Made by a program: the position numbers and the translations under genes
In this document: positions 15,650-25,310 of the stretch, piece by piece
How the letters are laid out: each line of letters begins with the position of its first letter
Position numbering within the stretch: the first letter of the stretch is position 1
DNA from: Savagea sp.
GTDB lineage: Bacteria > Bacillota > Bacilli > Bacillales_A > Planococcaceae
Length of the DNA: 45,870 nucleotides
Assembly: GCA_030152585.1 (NCBI GenBank)
Contig: JASLJC010000004.1
Span: 1 to 45,870, forward strand
Reading direction: 5' to 3'
The notes under the pieces: model-generated
Told to the model about the DNA's origin: nothing
The model's database searches: none
Seen by the model: the letters and a program-made list of their open reading frames with translations, nothing else

Positions 15650-15690
15650 AAGCGATGGAGACGATTAGTTACGTCTTCATCGCTTATTTT
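15650..15690. terminator. Bidirectional intrinsic terminator between purC and the CAP gene
   Basis: A 14-bp stem with one G-U pair (15650-15663 with 15672-15685) has A- and T-tracts on the two sides. It overlaps the last codon and stop of the converging CAP gene. Confidence 0.8.
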
Positions 15691-16778
15691 TCGACGAAAT
15701 TTTCAGTGAAGTACGGCGCCCCTTCTTCATCAAAGGCGACCCCTACTGCAAGATGGGTATATTGAGGTAATAGTAAGTTGACACGATGATCCCACGAGTT
15801 AAAGAGACCTTCATGTGCAAAAATACTACTAAACTGTCCGTATGCTAAATTTTCGCCCGCTCGTTTATATCGAATGCGATCTGTAGCCATTCGATCGAAC
15901 GGTGAAACTCCTTCTGGTGAATTGTGACTAAAATAGTGCCGTCTCGCCATATCTTGACTATGTTTTCGAGCGGTATAGACGAGCGCTTCATGTAGTGCTA
16001 ACGGGCGTACGCCTTCTCGAACACGTATTGCATTCGTTAACTCGAACAATGTTTCTTCATACCCATTACGTAACGATTTAGAAGGTTTTCCGTATAAACT
16101 GTCTTTTCGTTTTTCAAACTCGCGATCGACGAGTAAAAGAGCAGTTAAATGATCGTTTTGATGGATGTCGTAAAATGCATACGCATACGTCCGTCGTAAT
16201 TCAAATACGTCGACCCATGCATTTTCAGGTAAAATAAATCGCGTATTCCCTTTCACCATTTCTTTTAACGGTACAGGCAACACACGTCGAATATCTGGAC
16301 GTAAACTATAAAGATGGACACCTGTAGCAGAAGTAATTAAATCATTATTCGTATAAAGTGCACGGACGATATCATGTTCGTCATAAGCAACGAGGAAAAA
16401 ATTATAATAGTTTGTATGATAGGCGTGCCACTTCGTCCCGTAGTCATTGTCCATCGTTCGAATAGGTGCGCCATGCTTTTCATGAACCATCTGTTTTGAC
16501 ATACCGATTTCAATTGATGCGATGGCAAATTGTCGGTACAGTGGATCATTTTTTTCGATACGAGGTGCTACATTTTCTTCATCTACTCGCTGTGCATTAT
16601 GTTCATCAAGCCATTCTCTATATTTTTTGAACGTTTCTTTCGGCGCAATTTTTTCGACCTGCTCATCGATCGGATCAAGCCAGCCAAGTGGTATGTAAGG
16701 AGAAACGAAATCAGCCCAAAAAGGACGTGTCATATATAAAAGAGCGAGTACTAAAAGAAAAGTAAAGAGACGTTTCAC
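15684..16778 (-). CDS. CAP-domain protein with CAP-associated N-terminal domain (YlbC-like)
   Basis: The 364-aa protein has an N-terminal membrane anchor or signal (LFTFLLVLALLYMTRPFW), a CAP-associated domain of about 140 residues (SIEIGMSKQMVHEKHGAPIR is its typical repeat) and a C-terminal CAP/SCP domain with ARKHSQDMARRHYFSHNSPE, RAGENLAYG and FNSWDHRVNLL, the His/Glu cavity motifs of the fold. It probably acts outside the membrane; the role of bacterial CAP proteins such as YlbC is unknown. It starts with GTG at 16778, fixed by AAAGGAGGTGA five nt upstream. Confidence 0.88.
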   Translation of the reverse strand: MKRLFTFLLVLALLYMTRPFWADFVSPYIPLGWLDPIDEQVEKIAPKETFKKYREWLDEHNAQRVDEENVAPRIEKNDPLYRQFAIASIEIGMSKQMVHEKHGAPIRTMDNDYGTKWHAYHTNYYNFFLVAYDEHDIVRALYTNNDLITSATGVHLYSLRPDIRRVLPVPLKEMVKGNTRFILPENAWVDVFELRRTYAYAFYDIHQNDHLTALLLVDREFEKRKDSLYGKPSKSLRNGYEETLFELTNAIRVREGVRPLALHEALVYTARKHSQDMARRHYFSHNSPEGVSPFDRMATDRIRYKRAGENLAYGQFSSIFAHEGLFNSWDHRVNLLLPQYTHLAVGVAFDEEGAPYFTENFVEK

Positions 16779-16943
16779 CGCGTCACCTCCTTTGTACTAA
16801 AGTATACTTGAAAATGAATAAAATATACAATGAACATATGAAAAAATGGATACAATCATTGAAAAAAAGAGCAATCGAACGAATCATCGTGGTAAGTTGT
16901 TCGATTATGCGTATAATAAAAGAAAGGAAAGGAGTCGATACGT

Positions 16944-17045
16944 ATGACGTTTGGAACCGGCTCGACACCACCAGAGTTTTTTGCAATTGCAATAGCAGTT
17001 CTCCTTTTTCTCGTCGGATTCATTTGGTGGAAAACGAGAGATTAG
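16944..17045 (+). CDS. Single-span membrane micropeptide (33 aa)
   Basis: A short gene of 34 codons starting ATG 16944 with AAAGGAAAGGAG upstream at a normal distance. The peptide has a polar N-terminus (MTFGTGSTPPE), one membrane helix (FFAIAIAVLLFLVGFIWW) and a charged end (KTRD). The combination of a strong ribosome binding site and a clean transmembrane design makes a chance frame unlikely. Its stop lies 14 nt before the next gene, so they are probably co-transcribed. Function unknown; I recognise no family. Confidence 0.6.
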   Translation: MTFGTGSTPPEFFAIAIAVLLFLVGFIWWKTRD

Positions 17046-17059
17046 AAAGTAGGAAAAAT

Positions 17060-17533
17060 ATGTTAACCTTTGAACAAAAATTAGCGATTATTGAACAACA
17101 ATTTCCAGAATTAGAGCGTGCAGATGTTTCGATGGGACGCGTCAACTTCCATTGTCCAGAAAGTTTATACGACAAAACGATCGTCGTTCAACATTTACAT
17201 CCAAAAAACGGCAATGCCTTCGTCTATGTTGAAGGATTACCGCAATACGAAGCTGACAAACGTGGACTCGTCAATGTTAAAGACGTTTCAGAAGAAGCTT
17301 TTGTCCAAGCGATTCGCGATAGTATCGAACTATTGACAGTTCCTCCTGTTCAAGTGAAAGAACAATGGACGAATGAACGAGGCGAAACGATGATTTTAGC
17401 AGAAGAAAACGAATTTTGGGCACTTTATTATGGTGATCATATGGAAGACAATTTCGGCGACTATACAGAAGCAGCAGATTATTTATTAGAAGAAGGCTTT
17501 GAATTTTCACACGTTTTAGAAGAAGACGAATAA
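17060..17533 (+). CDS. Uncharacterised acidic protein (157 aa)
   Basis: A soluble, acidic protein with no signal or membrane segment: MLTFEQKLAIIEQQFPELER opens it, followed by beta-type segments (KTIVVQHLHPKNGNAFVYVE), a central helix and a Glu/Asp-rich C-terminal helix. I do not recognise the family. The start is the ATG at 17060; the ribosome binding site (GTAGGAA) is moderate. The open frame goes back to 16808 but the upstream part overlaps the micropeptide gene in another frame and is not credible as protein. Confidence 0.72.
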   Translation: MLTFEQKLAIIEQQFPELERADVSMGRVNFHCPESLYDKTIVVQHLHPKNGNAFVYVEGLPQYEADKRGLVNVKDVSEEAFVQAIRDSIELLTVPPVQVKEQWTNERGETMILAEENEFWALYYGDHMEDNFGDYTEAADYLLEEGFEFSHVLEEDE

Positions 17534-17550
17534 AAAGCATCATGAACGAA

Positions 17551-17580
17551 AAAGAGGTTGCCCATGGCGACCTCTTTTTT
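17551..17580. terminator. Intrinsic terminator, probably bidirectional
   Basis: A 12-bp stem with a G-U pair (17551-17562 with 17566-17577) lies between converging genes and has a U-run on the plus strand. Confidence 0.78.
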
Positions 17581-17585
17581 TATCT

Positions 17586-18677
17586 TTATGTTCCAGGCGG
17601 ACCGACGATGACATCGAAATATTGAAAAATCCACTGTATCACATACGTGAAGAAAAAAGTACCAGCGAGTAAAAGTCCGATAATGATCGTATTCCATCGG
17701 CGGTACATCATTAATACGGCGACATACTCTCTTAAAAAAGCATTTGGCACATAGTACCAAGCCGTTTTGGCGCCGATTCCTTGTGCGTTGAAACGAGTCA
17801 TGCGTGCAAACAAACTTGCGCGGAATAAATGATAATTGTTCGTTGAAAATAGTGCGCGATAAGACGAATCGCCGAAATGCCGTTCAATTAAACGTTTGGA
17901 AAAAAGCATATTTTCATACGTCGTCGTCGACTCTTTTTCTACTAATGTATGTTCTTTTGGAATACCGATGGATAAAGCATACTTTTGCATCGCTTCTGCT
18001 TCTGAAATCCATTCATCTGGTCCTTGTCCACCTGAAAATACGAGAATCGGCGGCCGCCCTGTTTTTTTCTTCTGTTGGTCATAAAACTGTACCGCTCGAT
18101 AAATCCGACTACGAAGTAACGGCGGAACGAAATAGCCATCGATTAATCCACTGCCGAGTACGACGACGTAATCTTTATTGTATCGTGGACGGTAAAGTAA
18201 ATAGAGAACGGAAGAAACGACGAAAATGAAAAAAATAAAACCTAAATAAGCCGCAATGATATAAACGGCACTCGTAAAGAAAGCCGCAAACGTTGTAGAA
18301 ATTTTATATAACGGTAAAAAAGGCAAAATGACGAGAAATAATAACCCTACTCCAAGAAGTAACGTTAAATAATTGGAAAAACGTGCGCCTTCTCGTCGAA
18401 TTAAAATTCGCGCATTCGATAAAGAACCGATAATTAAAATAAAAATACCGAACACGGCAAAAAATAAAAAGATCACAAATAAAAGAATAAAAAGAATTAA
18501 AAAAGTTTGGACTTCATAAACGACTCCAAAATACAACATCGCAGGAACAGTCGCTACGACTGCTAAAAAAAATAAAAAGCCGTTCGATACTTTACGGCGA
18601 TCGTGTATGTAGGAAATGAAAAACAAAAGCCAAAAGAAAAGAACGACACTCATAACGAAAATATCTAATCCGTTCAT
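17586..18677 (-). CDS. YdcF/ElyC/SanA family membrane protein (DUF218)
   Basis: The 363-aa protein has about five N-terminal membrane helices, then a cytosol- or cell-wall-facing DUF218 domain: YVVVLGSGLIDG, PPILVFSGGQGPDEWISEAE and STTTYENMLFSKRLIE, ending with a further membrane helix. Relatives (ElyC, SanA) influence envelope polymer metabolism; the biochemical activity is not established. The ATG at 18677 follows AAAGGGTGA. No partner gene is evident. Confidence 0.85.
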   Translation of the reverse strand: MNGLDIFVMSVVLFFWLLFFISYIHDRRKVSNGFLFFLAVVATVPAMLYFGVVYEVQTFLILFILLFVIFLFFAVFGIFILIIGSLSNARILIRREGARFSNYLTLLLGVGLLFLVILPFLPLYKISTTFAAFFTSAVYIIAAYLGFIFFIFVVSSVLYLLYRPRYNKDYVVVLGSGLIDGYFVPPLLRSRIYRAVQFYDQQKKKTGRPPILVFSGGQGPDEWISEAEAMQKYALSIGIPKEHTLVEKESTTTYENMLFSKRLIERHFGDSSYRALFSTNNYHLFRASLFARMTRFNAQGIGAKTAWYYVPNAFLREYVAVLMMYRRWNTIIIGLLLAGTFFFTYVIQWIFQYFDVIVGPPGT

Positions 18678-18821
18678 TTGAAAAAATCACCCTTTCTAGA
18701 ATCGTCGTAAGATGAGTGTAACACGTTTAAACGGTTTTATTTTAAAATACGGAACGATTTTAACTATTCCGTAACGCCAATCAAATGTGCTCGAATGAAA
18801 AGTATTGAAAAGAAAAAAGCA

Positions 18822-18856
18822 TAAAAAAAAGAAGCTGCCCGGAAGGACAACTTCTT
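18822..18856 (-). terminator. Intrinsic terminator after the cold shock gene
   Basis: A 12-bp stem with two G-U pairs (18829-18840 with 18845-18856) is followed by eight U on the minus strand. Confidence 0.8.
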
Positions 18857-18864
18857 TCTTTTAA

Positions 18865-19065
18865 TTATAAAGTCTCAACGTTTGTTGCTTGGAGACCACG
18901 TGGGCCTTCTTCAATTTCGAATGAGACAGCTTGTCCGTCTTCAAGTGTTTTGAACCCGTCGCCTTGGATAGCTGAGAAGTGTACGAATACATCGTCTCCG
19001 TCTTCGCGCTCGATGAATCCGAAACCTTTTTCTGAACTAAACCATTTAACTGTACCTTGTTGCAT
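18865..19065 (-). CDS. Cold shock protein (CspA/CspB family)
   Basis: A 66-aa single-domain OB-fold RNA chaperone. It begins with GTVKWFSSEKGFGFIE, contains RNP1 KGFGFI and RNP2 VFVHF, and ends with GLQATNVETL, all standard for the family. AGGAGG precedes the ATG. A leader of roughly 100 nt, with no recognisable gene, separates it from pit and may carry the cold-responsive structure usual for csp mRNAs. Confidence 0.97.
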   Translation of the reverse strand: MQQGTVKWFSSEKGFGFIEREDGDDVFVHFSAIQGDGFKTLEDGQAVSFEIEEGPRGLQATNVETL

Positions 19066-19239
19066 GTTGTTTTCCTCCTCAGTATAGTGGTTCGTCTAAT
19101 GTGACGCCCTATACCTAAATGTTACTATCCTTGCTCAACGCTTGAAGTCGTCAAGTATGACTCGATTCGTTCTTAATCGAACAAAAATAATGTCTAATAA
19201 GCATAACAGACGTTTCCAAATAAAACAAGTGAATTCGCC

Positions 19240-20241
19240 TTAAAGAAAAATGATTCGAATAACTTGATAGATTAAACCGGCAAAAAGAGCAGAAATCGGC
19301 AACGTAATAATCCACGTCCAAACGATTCGTTGCGCGACACCCCAGTTTACACCTTTCACACGTTGAGCAGCTCCGACTCCCATAATAGAAGACGAAATGA
19401 CGTGTGTCGTACTGACCGGTAAATGAAGTAAAGTCGCACCAAAAATAATCATCGCAGAGTTTAAATCAGCAGCTGCGCCGTTGACTGGACGAATTTTCAT
19501 AATTTTACCGCCGACTGTTTTAATAATTTTATATCCACCAATTGCCGTACCAAGACCCATCGCCGTTGCAGCCGCGATACGTACCCAAAGTTGGATATCA
19601 TCACCGGTTTGCAAATTCGCTGCAATTAAGGCCATCGTAATAATTCCCATCGCTTTTTGCGCATCGTTCGTTCCGTGTGTGAACGCTTGAAGTGCTGCCG
19701 TTCCGACTTGCATGTAACGCATACGACGGTTCGCTTTAAATAAGTTAAAGTTTTTCATTAATACTTTAAATAACGACATCATAATAAAACCACCGACGAG
19801 TGCAATGACAGGTGATAATAAAAGAGCTTCGATAATTTTAATGAAACCGCTATAGTTTAAAATACCGAGTCCCGCTGCGGAAATCGCAGCACCTGCAATC
19901 GAACCGATTAGCGCGTGAGAAGAACTAGACGGGATACCGTAATACCACGTAATTAAGTTCCAAGCAATCGCTGATAATAAGGCAGCTAAAATGACGACCG
20001 ATCCGTTTTCTAAAACGAACGGATCGACAATCCCTTTCGAAATCGTTTGGGCAACACCTGTGAAAGTTAATGCTCCGACAAAGTTCATAATCGCGGCCAT
20101 AAAAATCGCTGTGCGCGGCTTTAATGCACGAGTAGATACACTTGTTGCAATCGCGTTCGCTGTATCGTGAAACCCGTTAATAAAGTCAAAAATGAGCGCA
20201 AAGGCGACGACCATAATCGTCAGAAGTAATACTGTATTCAT
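19240..20241 (-). CDS. pit: PiT-family inorganic phosphate permease
   Basis: Low-affinity, cation-coupled phosphate uptake. The 333-aa protein has about 10 membrane segments and the two inverted PiT signatures: FDFINGFHDTANAIATSVST near the N-terminus and FTHGTNDAQKAMGIITMAL near the middle. AAGGAGAG precedes the ATG. It lies 10 bp after the PhoU-like gene and should be co-transcribed with it. With the Pst locus, the window thus encodes both high- and low-affinity phosphate import. Confidence 0.94.
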   Translation of the reverse strand: MNTVLLLTIMVVAFALIFDFINGFHDTANAIATSVSTRALKPRTAIFMAAIMNFVGALTFTGVAQTISKGIVDPFVLENGSVVILAALLSAIAWNLITWYYGIPSSSSHALIGSIAGAAISAAGLGILNYSGFIKIIEALLLSPVIALVGGFIMMSLFKVLMKNFNLFKANRRMRYMQVGTAALQAFTHGTNDAQKAMGIITMALIAANLQTGDDIQLWVRIAAATAMGLGTAIGGYKIIKTVGGKIMKIRPVNGAAADLNSAMIIFGATLLHLPVSTTHVISSSIMGVGAAQRVKGVNWGVAQRIVWTWIITLPISALFAGLIYQVIRIIFL

Positions 20242-20251
20242 AGGACTCTCC

Positions 20252-20872
20252 TTATGCGTTTCTCATAATAATCGATTCAATCGTATTGGCAACGTCTTGA
20301 CAATAGTCTGCAATTTCTTCGAGTTGCTCGTACATTTCTTTCGATTGGATAATTAAAATAGGATCTGTTTCGTTAATGAACAATTGTTTAATTGACGTAC
20401 GGAATACTTCATCACAAATTCGTTCGTATTCTTTAACTTGCACAGCGTGTGAACGCATCTCCACTAGCTTTTTACGAGATAATAACTCCATCGCTTCGAC
20501 GATTTCATCTGTACTTTTCATAATGTTTTCCATAAATTGATTAACATATGTATCGCGTTGAGTGAAAGAAAACATTTCCATATAAGCGGCAAGTTGTTCG
20601 ATTCCATCTAAAATATCGTCCATTTTAATCGCAAGTTGTAAAATATCTTCTCGTTCAATCGGTGTCATGAACGACTTATTTAAACGTGCGGTTACTTCGT
20701 GAACGAGGTCGTCACCGTGTGTTTCCATATTTTTCAAATGAACGCTCGCTTCTTTTAACTGGGCGAGCGAATCAATACTTACATCATTTGCGTAATGTGC
20801 AGCGTCTTGAACGTTACGTGCAATCGCGAGTAAAGAACTAAAAAATGGATCAGTTTTACGTTTTTTAAACAT
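20252..20872 (-). CDS. PhoU-like DUF47 protein, partner of Pit
   Basis: A 206-aa all-helical protein of the DUF47 (TIGR00153) family, usually encoded next to pit and thought to control the permease. Characteristic are HLKNMETHGDDLVHEVTARL, the acidic EREDILQLAIKMDDILDGIE and YCQDVANTIESIIMRNA at the end. The start is the ATG at 20872 with GGAGG; the frame runs 43 codons further upstream but has no start signal there. The protein is distinct from true PhoU of the Pst system, which is absent from this window. Confidence 0.93.
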   Translation of the reverse strand: MFKKRKTDPFFSSLLAIARNVQDAAHYANDVSIDSLAQLKEASVHLKNMETHGDDLVHEVTARLNKSFMTPIEREDILQLAIKMDDILDGIEQLAAYMEMFSFTQRDTYVNQFMENIMKSTDEIVEAMELLSRKKLVEMRSHAVQVKEYERICDEVFRTSIKQLFINETDPILIIQSKEMYEQLEEIADYCQDVANTIESIIMRNA

Positions 20873-21003
20873 TGTTGAGCCTCCATCTCTAAATTGGCAA
20901 AATGCCATCTCTTCTATAATACCAAAATTCAAAACGACCGCATAGGATAGATATGCAAAAAAGAACGGAATCGTGAAAAAATAATGAATTTTTTGTCGCA
21001 AAT

Positions 21004-21038
21004 GGAAAAAAGGAACGAGACGTATCGCTCGTTCCTTT
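21004..21038 (-). terminator. Intrinsic terminator after the first chemoreceptor gene
   Basis: An 11-bp stem AAAGGAACGAG/CTCGTTCCTTT (21009-21019 with 21028-21038) is followed by U on the minus strand. Confidence 0.75.
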
Positions 21039-21042
21039 CATT

Positions 21043-23037
21043 TTAAAGTGTGTCGTCTGTGCGGAATTGTTGTACGAGATCATTCAATTCATCTGCCATT
21101 AAAGTTAAATGTTCAATAGCGCTTGAAATTTCATGAATCGATGCATATTGCTCTTCTGAAGCTGCAGCGACTTGATGTGTAAACTGTGTCGAGCGTTCAG
21201 CGAGTTGCTCCGATTCATTCGTCGCGTCGATTAACGTACGTGTATTGTCGTTCGTTGCACGTAAAGTGCTCGTTGCATTTTCAAGACGTGCTGTCACTTG
21301 TTCAATCGCTTCGAAAATTTGTTCAAACGCACTTTTCGCCTCGTCATTTAATTGTAAGCTTTTTTGAACGATTAAATGACTTTCGTGAGAAGACGTCACC
21401 GTTTGTTCAACTTGACGTTGAATATCTAAAATTTGTGTATACACTTCGCTACCGGCTTTATTCGACTCTTCTGCTAACTTGCGGACTTCTTGTGCGACGA
21501 CAGAGAACCCTTGACCGTGTTCACCAGCACGTGCTGCTTCAATCGATGCATTTAAAGCGAGTAAATTCGTCTGTTCGGCAATCTCTGTAATCATTTCTGT
21601 AATGCGTCCGACTTCACGTGATCGTTTTTCAAGTAACGAAATACTTTGTTCGGTTTCGATACTCGATTGTTGGAGTCGCTCCATCTGTTCGGCTGATTGT
21701 AAAACGACGTCGCGTCCTTTTTGAGCTAATGTCGTCGTTTCTACCGAATTTTGTGCGACTTGTTCGATACTATCAGTAACACGATGAATTTCTTCTACTA
21801 AATGTTCGGTCACTTCAGAGACGTGTTCATTTTGGACTTTTTGTTGTTCTGAAACGTCCGTTACATCTTGCATTGCGCGTGCAATCTCTTCAATTGCTTC
21901 AGTCGTATTTTCACTATTGGCGTGTAATTCTTCGGTCGCGCTCGAAACACCTAATGCATGAGAGTGAATCGTTTTCATCATTTTGCGTAATTCATCTGCC
22001 ATTTTGTTAAACGCATGGCTCAACGTTCCGACTTCATCATTCGAATAGACGACTAACGGTTCTCCTGATAGATCGCCATTTGCTAATCGTTCAGCATAAG
22101 CTGTGACGTTTTGTAACGGACGGAGTAAACGATAGATAATCATCGCTAATAACAATGCACTGACAATCGCTAACCCGACACCCCAAAAAATCGTCGCATT
22201 CCGTTGTTGATTTTTTTGAGCGATGAGTTCTTGTATGTCTGTCGTTTGTTGTAAAGCCCACTGAACATCGTCAGAAAAATCAATTAACGGAATGTATAAA
22301 TGAGAAAATGTGTCGCGTGTACTTTGAACGTATTGTCCTTTTTGTAACGCTTGAATCATTTTCTTCTCCGGTTGAACGAAAGTCTTTTGTTCATTGGTAC
22401 CGAGTAAAAATTCAGTTTTATCGCCATCTAATGCAACGAATGCCCACTCGCCTCCGTAATTTTCTTTAAAACGATCAAGTAACGCTTCGTTTAAACCGAG
22501 TCCGAGTTCTACTGTACCGAGCAATTCATTATTATTACCAAACATCGGAACGACATGACGGAACCCTGCACCAGCTACTCCGCCTTCTAGACCTTCCACT
22601 GTTTCTTTATCGCGGTTTGCTACGACGACTGTATGGCGGAAGCTTGATAAGTCATCGCCGAATTTTTCAACATTATGTACACGTAAAAAAGAAGTTGCAT
22701 CGGGTAAGTGGAATTGGAACTGTTCAACACCGAGAGATGCTAAATCATCCATTAAAGGTGTCGTTAATGTAGCAAGACGCTCACGATCACGTGCACTAAA
22801 AGCTTCTTTAATCGCATCATCGTGTGTAATTGGAATTAAAGCAGCGTGTAATTGATCGAACGTATCGTCCATATTGGACATAACTCCTTCATATACGATA
22901 TCGCGTTCATTTGCCGTAAATTCTTTTTCAAGAGAATTTGTAAAGCTCATATTTCGTATCGCCAAAATCGTCGTTAACAAAACGATAATGACGACAGCGA
23001 CGATGACAACTTTACTTCGTATTTGTAAATTTTTCAT
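21043..23037 (-). CDS. Methyl-accepting chemotaxis protein with dCache-type sensor
   Basis: A 664-aa membrane chemoreceptor: N-terminal helix (VVIVAVVIIVLLTTILAI), an extracellular sensor of about 260 residues with ATSFLRVHNVEKFGDDLSSF and GVAGAGFRHVVPMF, the pattern of the double-sensory dCache_3 type, a second helix near residue 285, a HAMP domain (RLANGDLSGEPLV) and a signalling domain with the hairpin tip EIAEQTNLLALNASIEAARA. The ligand is unknown. GAGGAG precedes the ATG. It signals through CheA/CheW, which are not in this window. Confidence 0.92.
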   Translation of the reverse strand: MKNLQIRSKVVIVAVVIIVLLTTILAIRNMSFTNSLEKEFTANERDIVYEGVMSNMDDTFDQLHAALIPITHDDAIKEAFSARDRERLATLTTPLMDDLASLGVEQFQFHLPDATSFLRVHNVEKFGDDLSSFRHTVVVANRDKETVEGLEGGVAGAGFRHVVPMFGNNNELLGTVELGLGLNEALLDRFKENYGGEWAFVALDGDKTEFLLGTNEQKTFVQPEKKMIQALQKGQYVQSTRDTFSHLYIPLIDFSDDVQWALQQTTDIQELIAQKNQQRNATIFWGVGLAIVSALLLAMIIYRLLRPLQNVTAYAERLANGDLSGEPLVVYSNDEVGTLSHAFNKMADELRKMMKTIHSHALGVSSATEELHANSENTTEAIEEIARAMQDVTDVSEQQKVQNEHVSEVTEHLVEEIHRVTDSIEQVAQNSVETTTLAQKGRDVVLQSAEQMERLQQSSIETEQSISLLEKRSREVGRITEMITEIAEQTNLLALNASIEAARAGEHGQGFSVVAQEVRKLAEESNKAGSEVYTQILDIQRQVEQTVTSSHESHLIVQKSLQLNDEAKSAFEQIFEAIEQVTARLENATSTLRATNDNTRTLIDATNESEQLAERSTQFTHQVAAASEEQYASIHEISSAIEHLTLMADELNDLVQQFRTDDTL

Positions 23038-23265
23038 CTAAATCTCCTCAATTCTTCAAAAATTTAACGAAAAAATAAAACCTTACTCCTAATGTTACGA
23101 CAAAATATAAAAAAATACTATGAAATCAAGAAAAAAGACACGGGTCATACGACATAACGATGAACAAACGTTCAAAATCTATCCTTCATAAAATCTTCAG
23201 AAAAATCGTGCCTATACGTTCAGAATTACGACGTAAAGTAAGCGATAGAAAAGGTGGTTAGAACA

Positions 23266-23955
23266 ATGATCCAAATCGAAAATGTGAAACATAGTTATTA
23301 CATCGGAAAAAAAGGACAAAAAAAAGAAGTCCCCGTTTTACGCGACGTAACACGCACGTTCGCTGAAGGCAAAATCACAGCAATCGTTGGAAGAAGTGGT
23401 TCTGGTAAATCGACATTACTTCATATGATAGCTGGATTTGCAACGCCCAATGAAGGTGATATCTATATCGGCGATCACAATTTAACGAAGATGAACGAAG
23501 GAGAACGAGCGACATTTCGTTTACATACGCTCGGATACGTATTTCAAAACTTTGAACTTCTTCCTCGTTTGACGGCGTACCAAAACGTAGAATTTCCGCT
23601 CGTCTTACAAGGAGTAGACGAAAAAGAACGAATGAAAAAAACGAAGCAAATGTTAGCAGCAGTCGGCTTAACAGACGTTGCACATCATTATCCGAACGAA
23701 TTATCGGGTGGCCAAAAACAACGTGTTGGCATCGCACGCGCTCTCGTTACGAATCCGCCGATTATTTTGGCAGATGAACCGACAGGAAGTTTAGACTCTG
23801 AAACAGAACAAGACGTTTTACAACTCATTCAGTCGTTAAATCGAACGTACAACATTACATTCGTTCTCATTACACACGACGAAACAGTTTCTACAATTGC
23901 AGATGAAATTTACGAAATGCACGACGGGCAGTTAAAAGGAGAGGTTTCACGATGA
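23266..23955 (+). CDS. ABC transporter ATP-binding protein (MacB/LolD type)
   Basis: The 229-aa ATPase shows Walker A GRSGSGKST, Q-loop YVFQNFELLPRLTAYQNVEF, signature LSGGQKQR, Walker B IILADEPTGSLD and H-loop ITHDE. These features place it in the type VII (MacB/FtsE-like) group. It overlaps the permease gene by 4 nt (ATGA). The ATG at 23266 follows AAAGGTGG; an in-frame GTG at 23254 lies inside that Shine-Dalgarno sequence. The substrate is unknown. Confidence 0.92.
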   Translation: MIQIENVKHSYYIGKKGQKKEVPVLRDVTRTFAEGKITAIVGRSGSGKSTLLHMIAGFATPNEGDIYIGDHNLTKMNEGERATFRLHTLGYVFQNFELLPRLTAYQNVEFPLVLQGVDEKERMKKTKQMLAAVGLTDVAHHYPNELSGGQKQRVGIARALVTNPPIILADEPTGSLDSETEQDVLQLIQSLNRTYNITFVLITHDETVSTIADEIYEMHDGQLKGEVSR

Positions 23956-25247
23956 AATGGAAAGACCAGTGGCGTTACGTACGTGACAATATGAAGAATA
24001 ATCGGCTACGTGTCACGATGACCGTCTTAGCGACAGTCATTGGAACGGCGTTTTTAATTTTACTCGCATCCGTTGGATTCGGTTTTGAAAAAATCGGTAA
24101 AGACTCGATCTTATCAAACGGTGTCATTACTGAAGTACAAGTGTACAGTCAAGAAGGGAAAAAAATCGACGCTTCTTTACGAGAGCGTCCTGAAGTGTAC
24201 GCTTTAGGTGAAACGACACACGTGACGTCTCCGATGCAATATAAAGTCGGCGAGCAAACGTTAGATACGTACTTGATGCTGCGTCATTTCGGAGAAGAAC
24301 AAAAAATTGGCAAGACGTTAAGTGAAGGACGCTACCCTCAAAATGACCAAGAAGTCGTCGTTGGGTATCATTTTAAAGAATTATTAAATGAAACCGAGCG
24401 TGATGAAAACGATGAAGTTGTCGTCACTAAAAAATATACGAAACCGATCATCGGTACAAAAATTGAAACGACATTATTAGACGATGACGGCGATATTACA
24501 GGAGAAACTGAAACGTGGACGGTCGTCGGTGTTGGCGAGCCGCCGAAACGTGAATGGAATCGCGATGAATCGATTTATGCTCCGACGACAGCACGAGAGC
24601 GTATTCTCGCACAAGCTGAACCGTTCATCCAAACTCAACCGAAAGATGAACGAGACGACTACCGTCAACATTTATTTGATACACAATACGTCGCGCATGC
24701 GAAAACAGCAGAAGAAGTAAAAGCGTTAAAAGAAATGTTAGAAAAAGAAGGATATATGACGTATTCCGTCTTAGATGAACTCGATCAATTTGAAGTATTT
24801 TTCCTCATCTTTAAAATCGGTCTCATTTTTGTCGGAACGATTGCAGTCTTTATCGCATCGATCGGTATTTTTAATACGATGACGATGGCAGTGACAGAAC
24901 GAACAGCAGAAATTGGTCAAATGAAAGCACTCGGTGCACAACCTTCTTTAATCCGTCGTCTCTTTTTATTAGAAAGTGGACTGATCGGTTTAATCGGAAC
25001 GATTATCGCAGTCATTATTTCATATATTTTAAGTATCGGTATTAATTTCATTTTGCCGTACATTTTACAAATTGCGCTCGATGAAGGCGATATAAGCGAA
25101 TTACATTATCAATTTTCGTATATTCCTTGGCAACTCGTCGTCATCGCATCGCTCATTAGTTTAACAGTTGCGATCATTTCAGGATGGCGTCCTGCGAAAA
25201 AAGCGACGAAAATCGACATTATTGATGCATTACGTATGAATGGTTAA
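23952..25247 (+). CDS. FtsX/MacB-like ABC permease
   Basis: The 431-aa partner of the preceding ATPase. It has an N-terminal membrane helix (VTMTVLATVIGTAFLILLAS), an external MacB-type core domain of about 230 residues rich in acidic and Thr residues, and three C-terminal helices with the FtsX signature IASIGIFNTMTMAVTERTAE and GAQPSLIRRLFLLES. Such pairs mechanically drive export or release of peptides or lipoproteins. No membrane-fusion protein and no two-component system adjoin, which leaves its function open. Confidence 0.92.
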   Translation: MKWKDQWRYVRDNMKNNRLRVTMTVLATVIGTAFLILLASVGFGFEKIGKDSILSNGVITEVQVYSQEGKKIDASLRERPEVYALGETTHVTSPMQYKVGEQTLDTYLMLRHFGEEQKIGKTLSEGRYPQNDQEVVVGYHFKELLNETERDENDEVVVTKKYTKPIIGTKIETTLLDDDGDITGETETWTVVGVGEPPKREWNRDESIYAPTTARERILAQAEPFIQTQPKDERDDYRQHLFDTQYVAHAKTAEEVKALKEMLEKEGYMTYSVLDELDQFEVFFLIFKIGLIFVGTIAVFIASIGIFNTMTMAVTERTAEIGQMKALGAQPSLIRRLFLLESGLIGLIGTIIAVIISYILSIGINFILPYILQIALDEGDISELHYQFSYIPWQLVVIASLISLTVAIISGWRPAKKATKIDIIDALRMNG

Positions 25248-25250
25248 CGA

Positions 25251-25285
25251 AAAAGGGATCGAGTTTTTACTCGATCCCTTTTTTA
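25251..25285. terminator. Bidirectional intrinsic terminator
   Basis: A 14-bp perfect stem (25251-25264 with 25269-25282) with a 4-nt loop lies between the converging permease and catalase genes. Confidence 0.88.
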
Positions 25286-25310
25286 AATATGATGAAGAAA
25301 TTTTATATCG

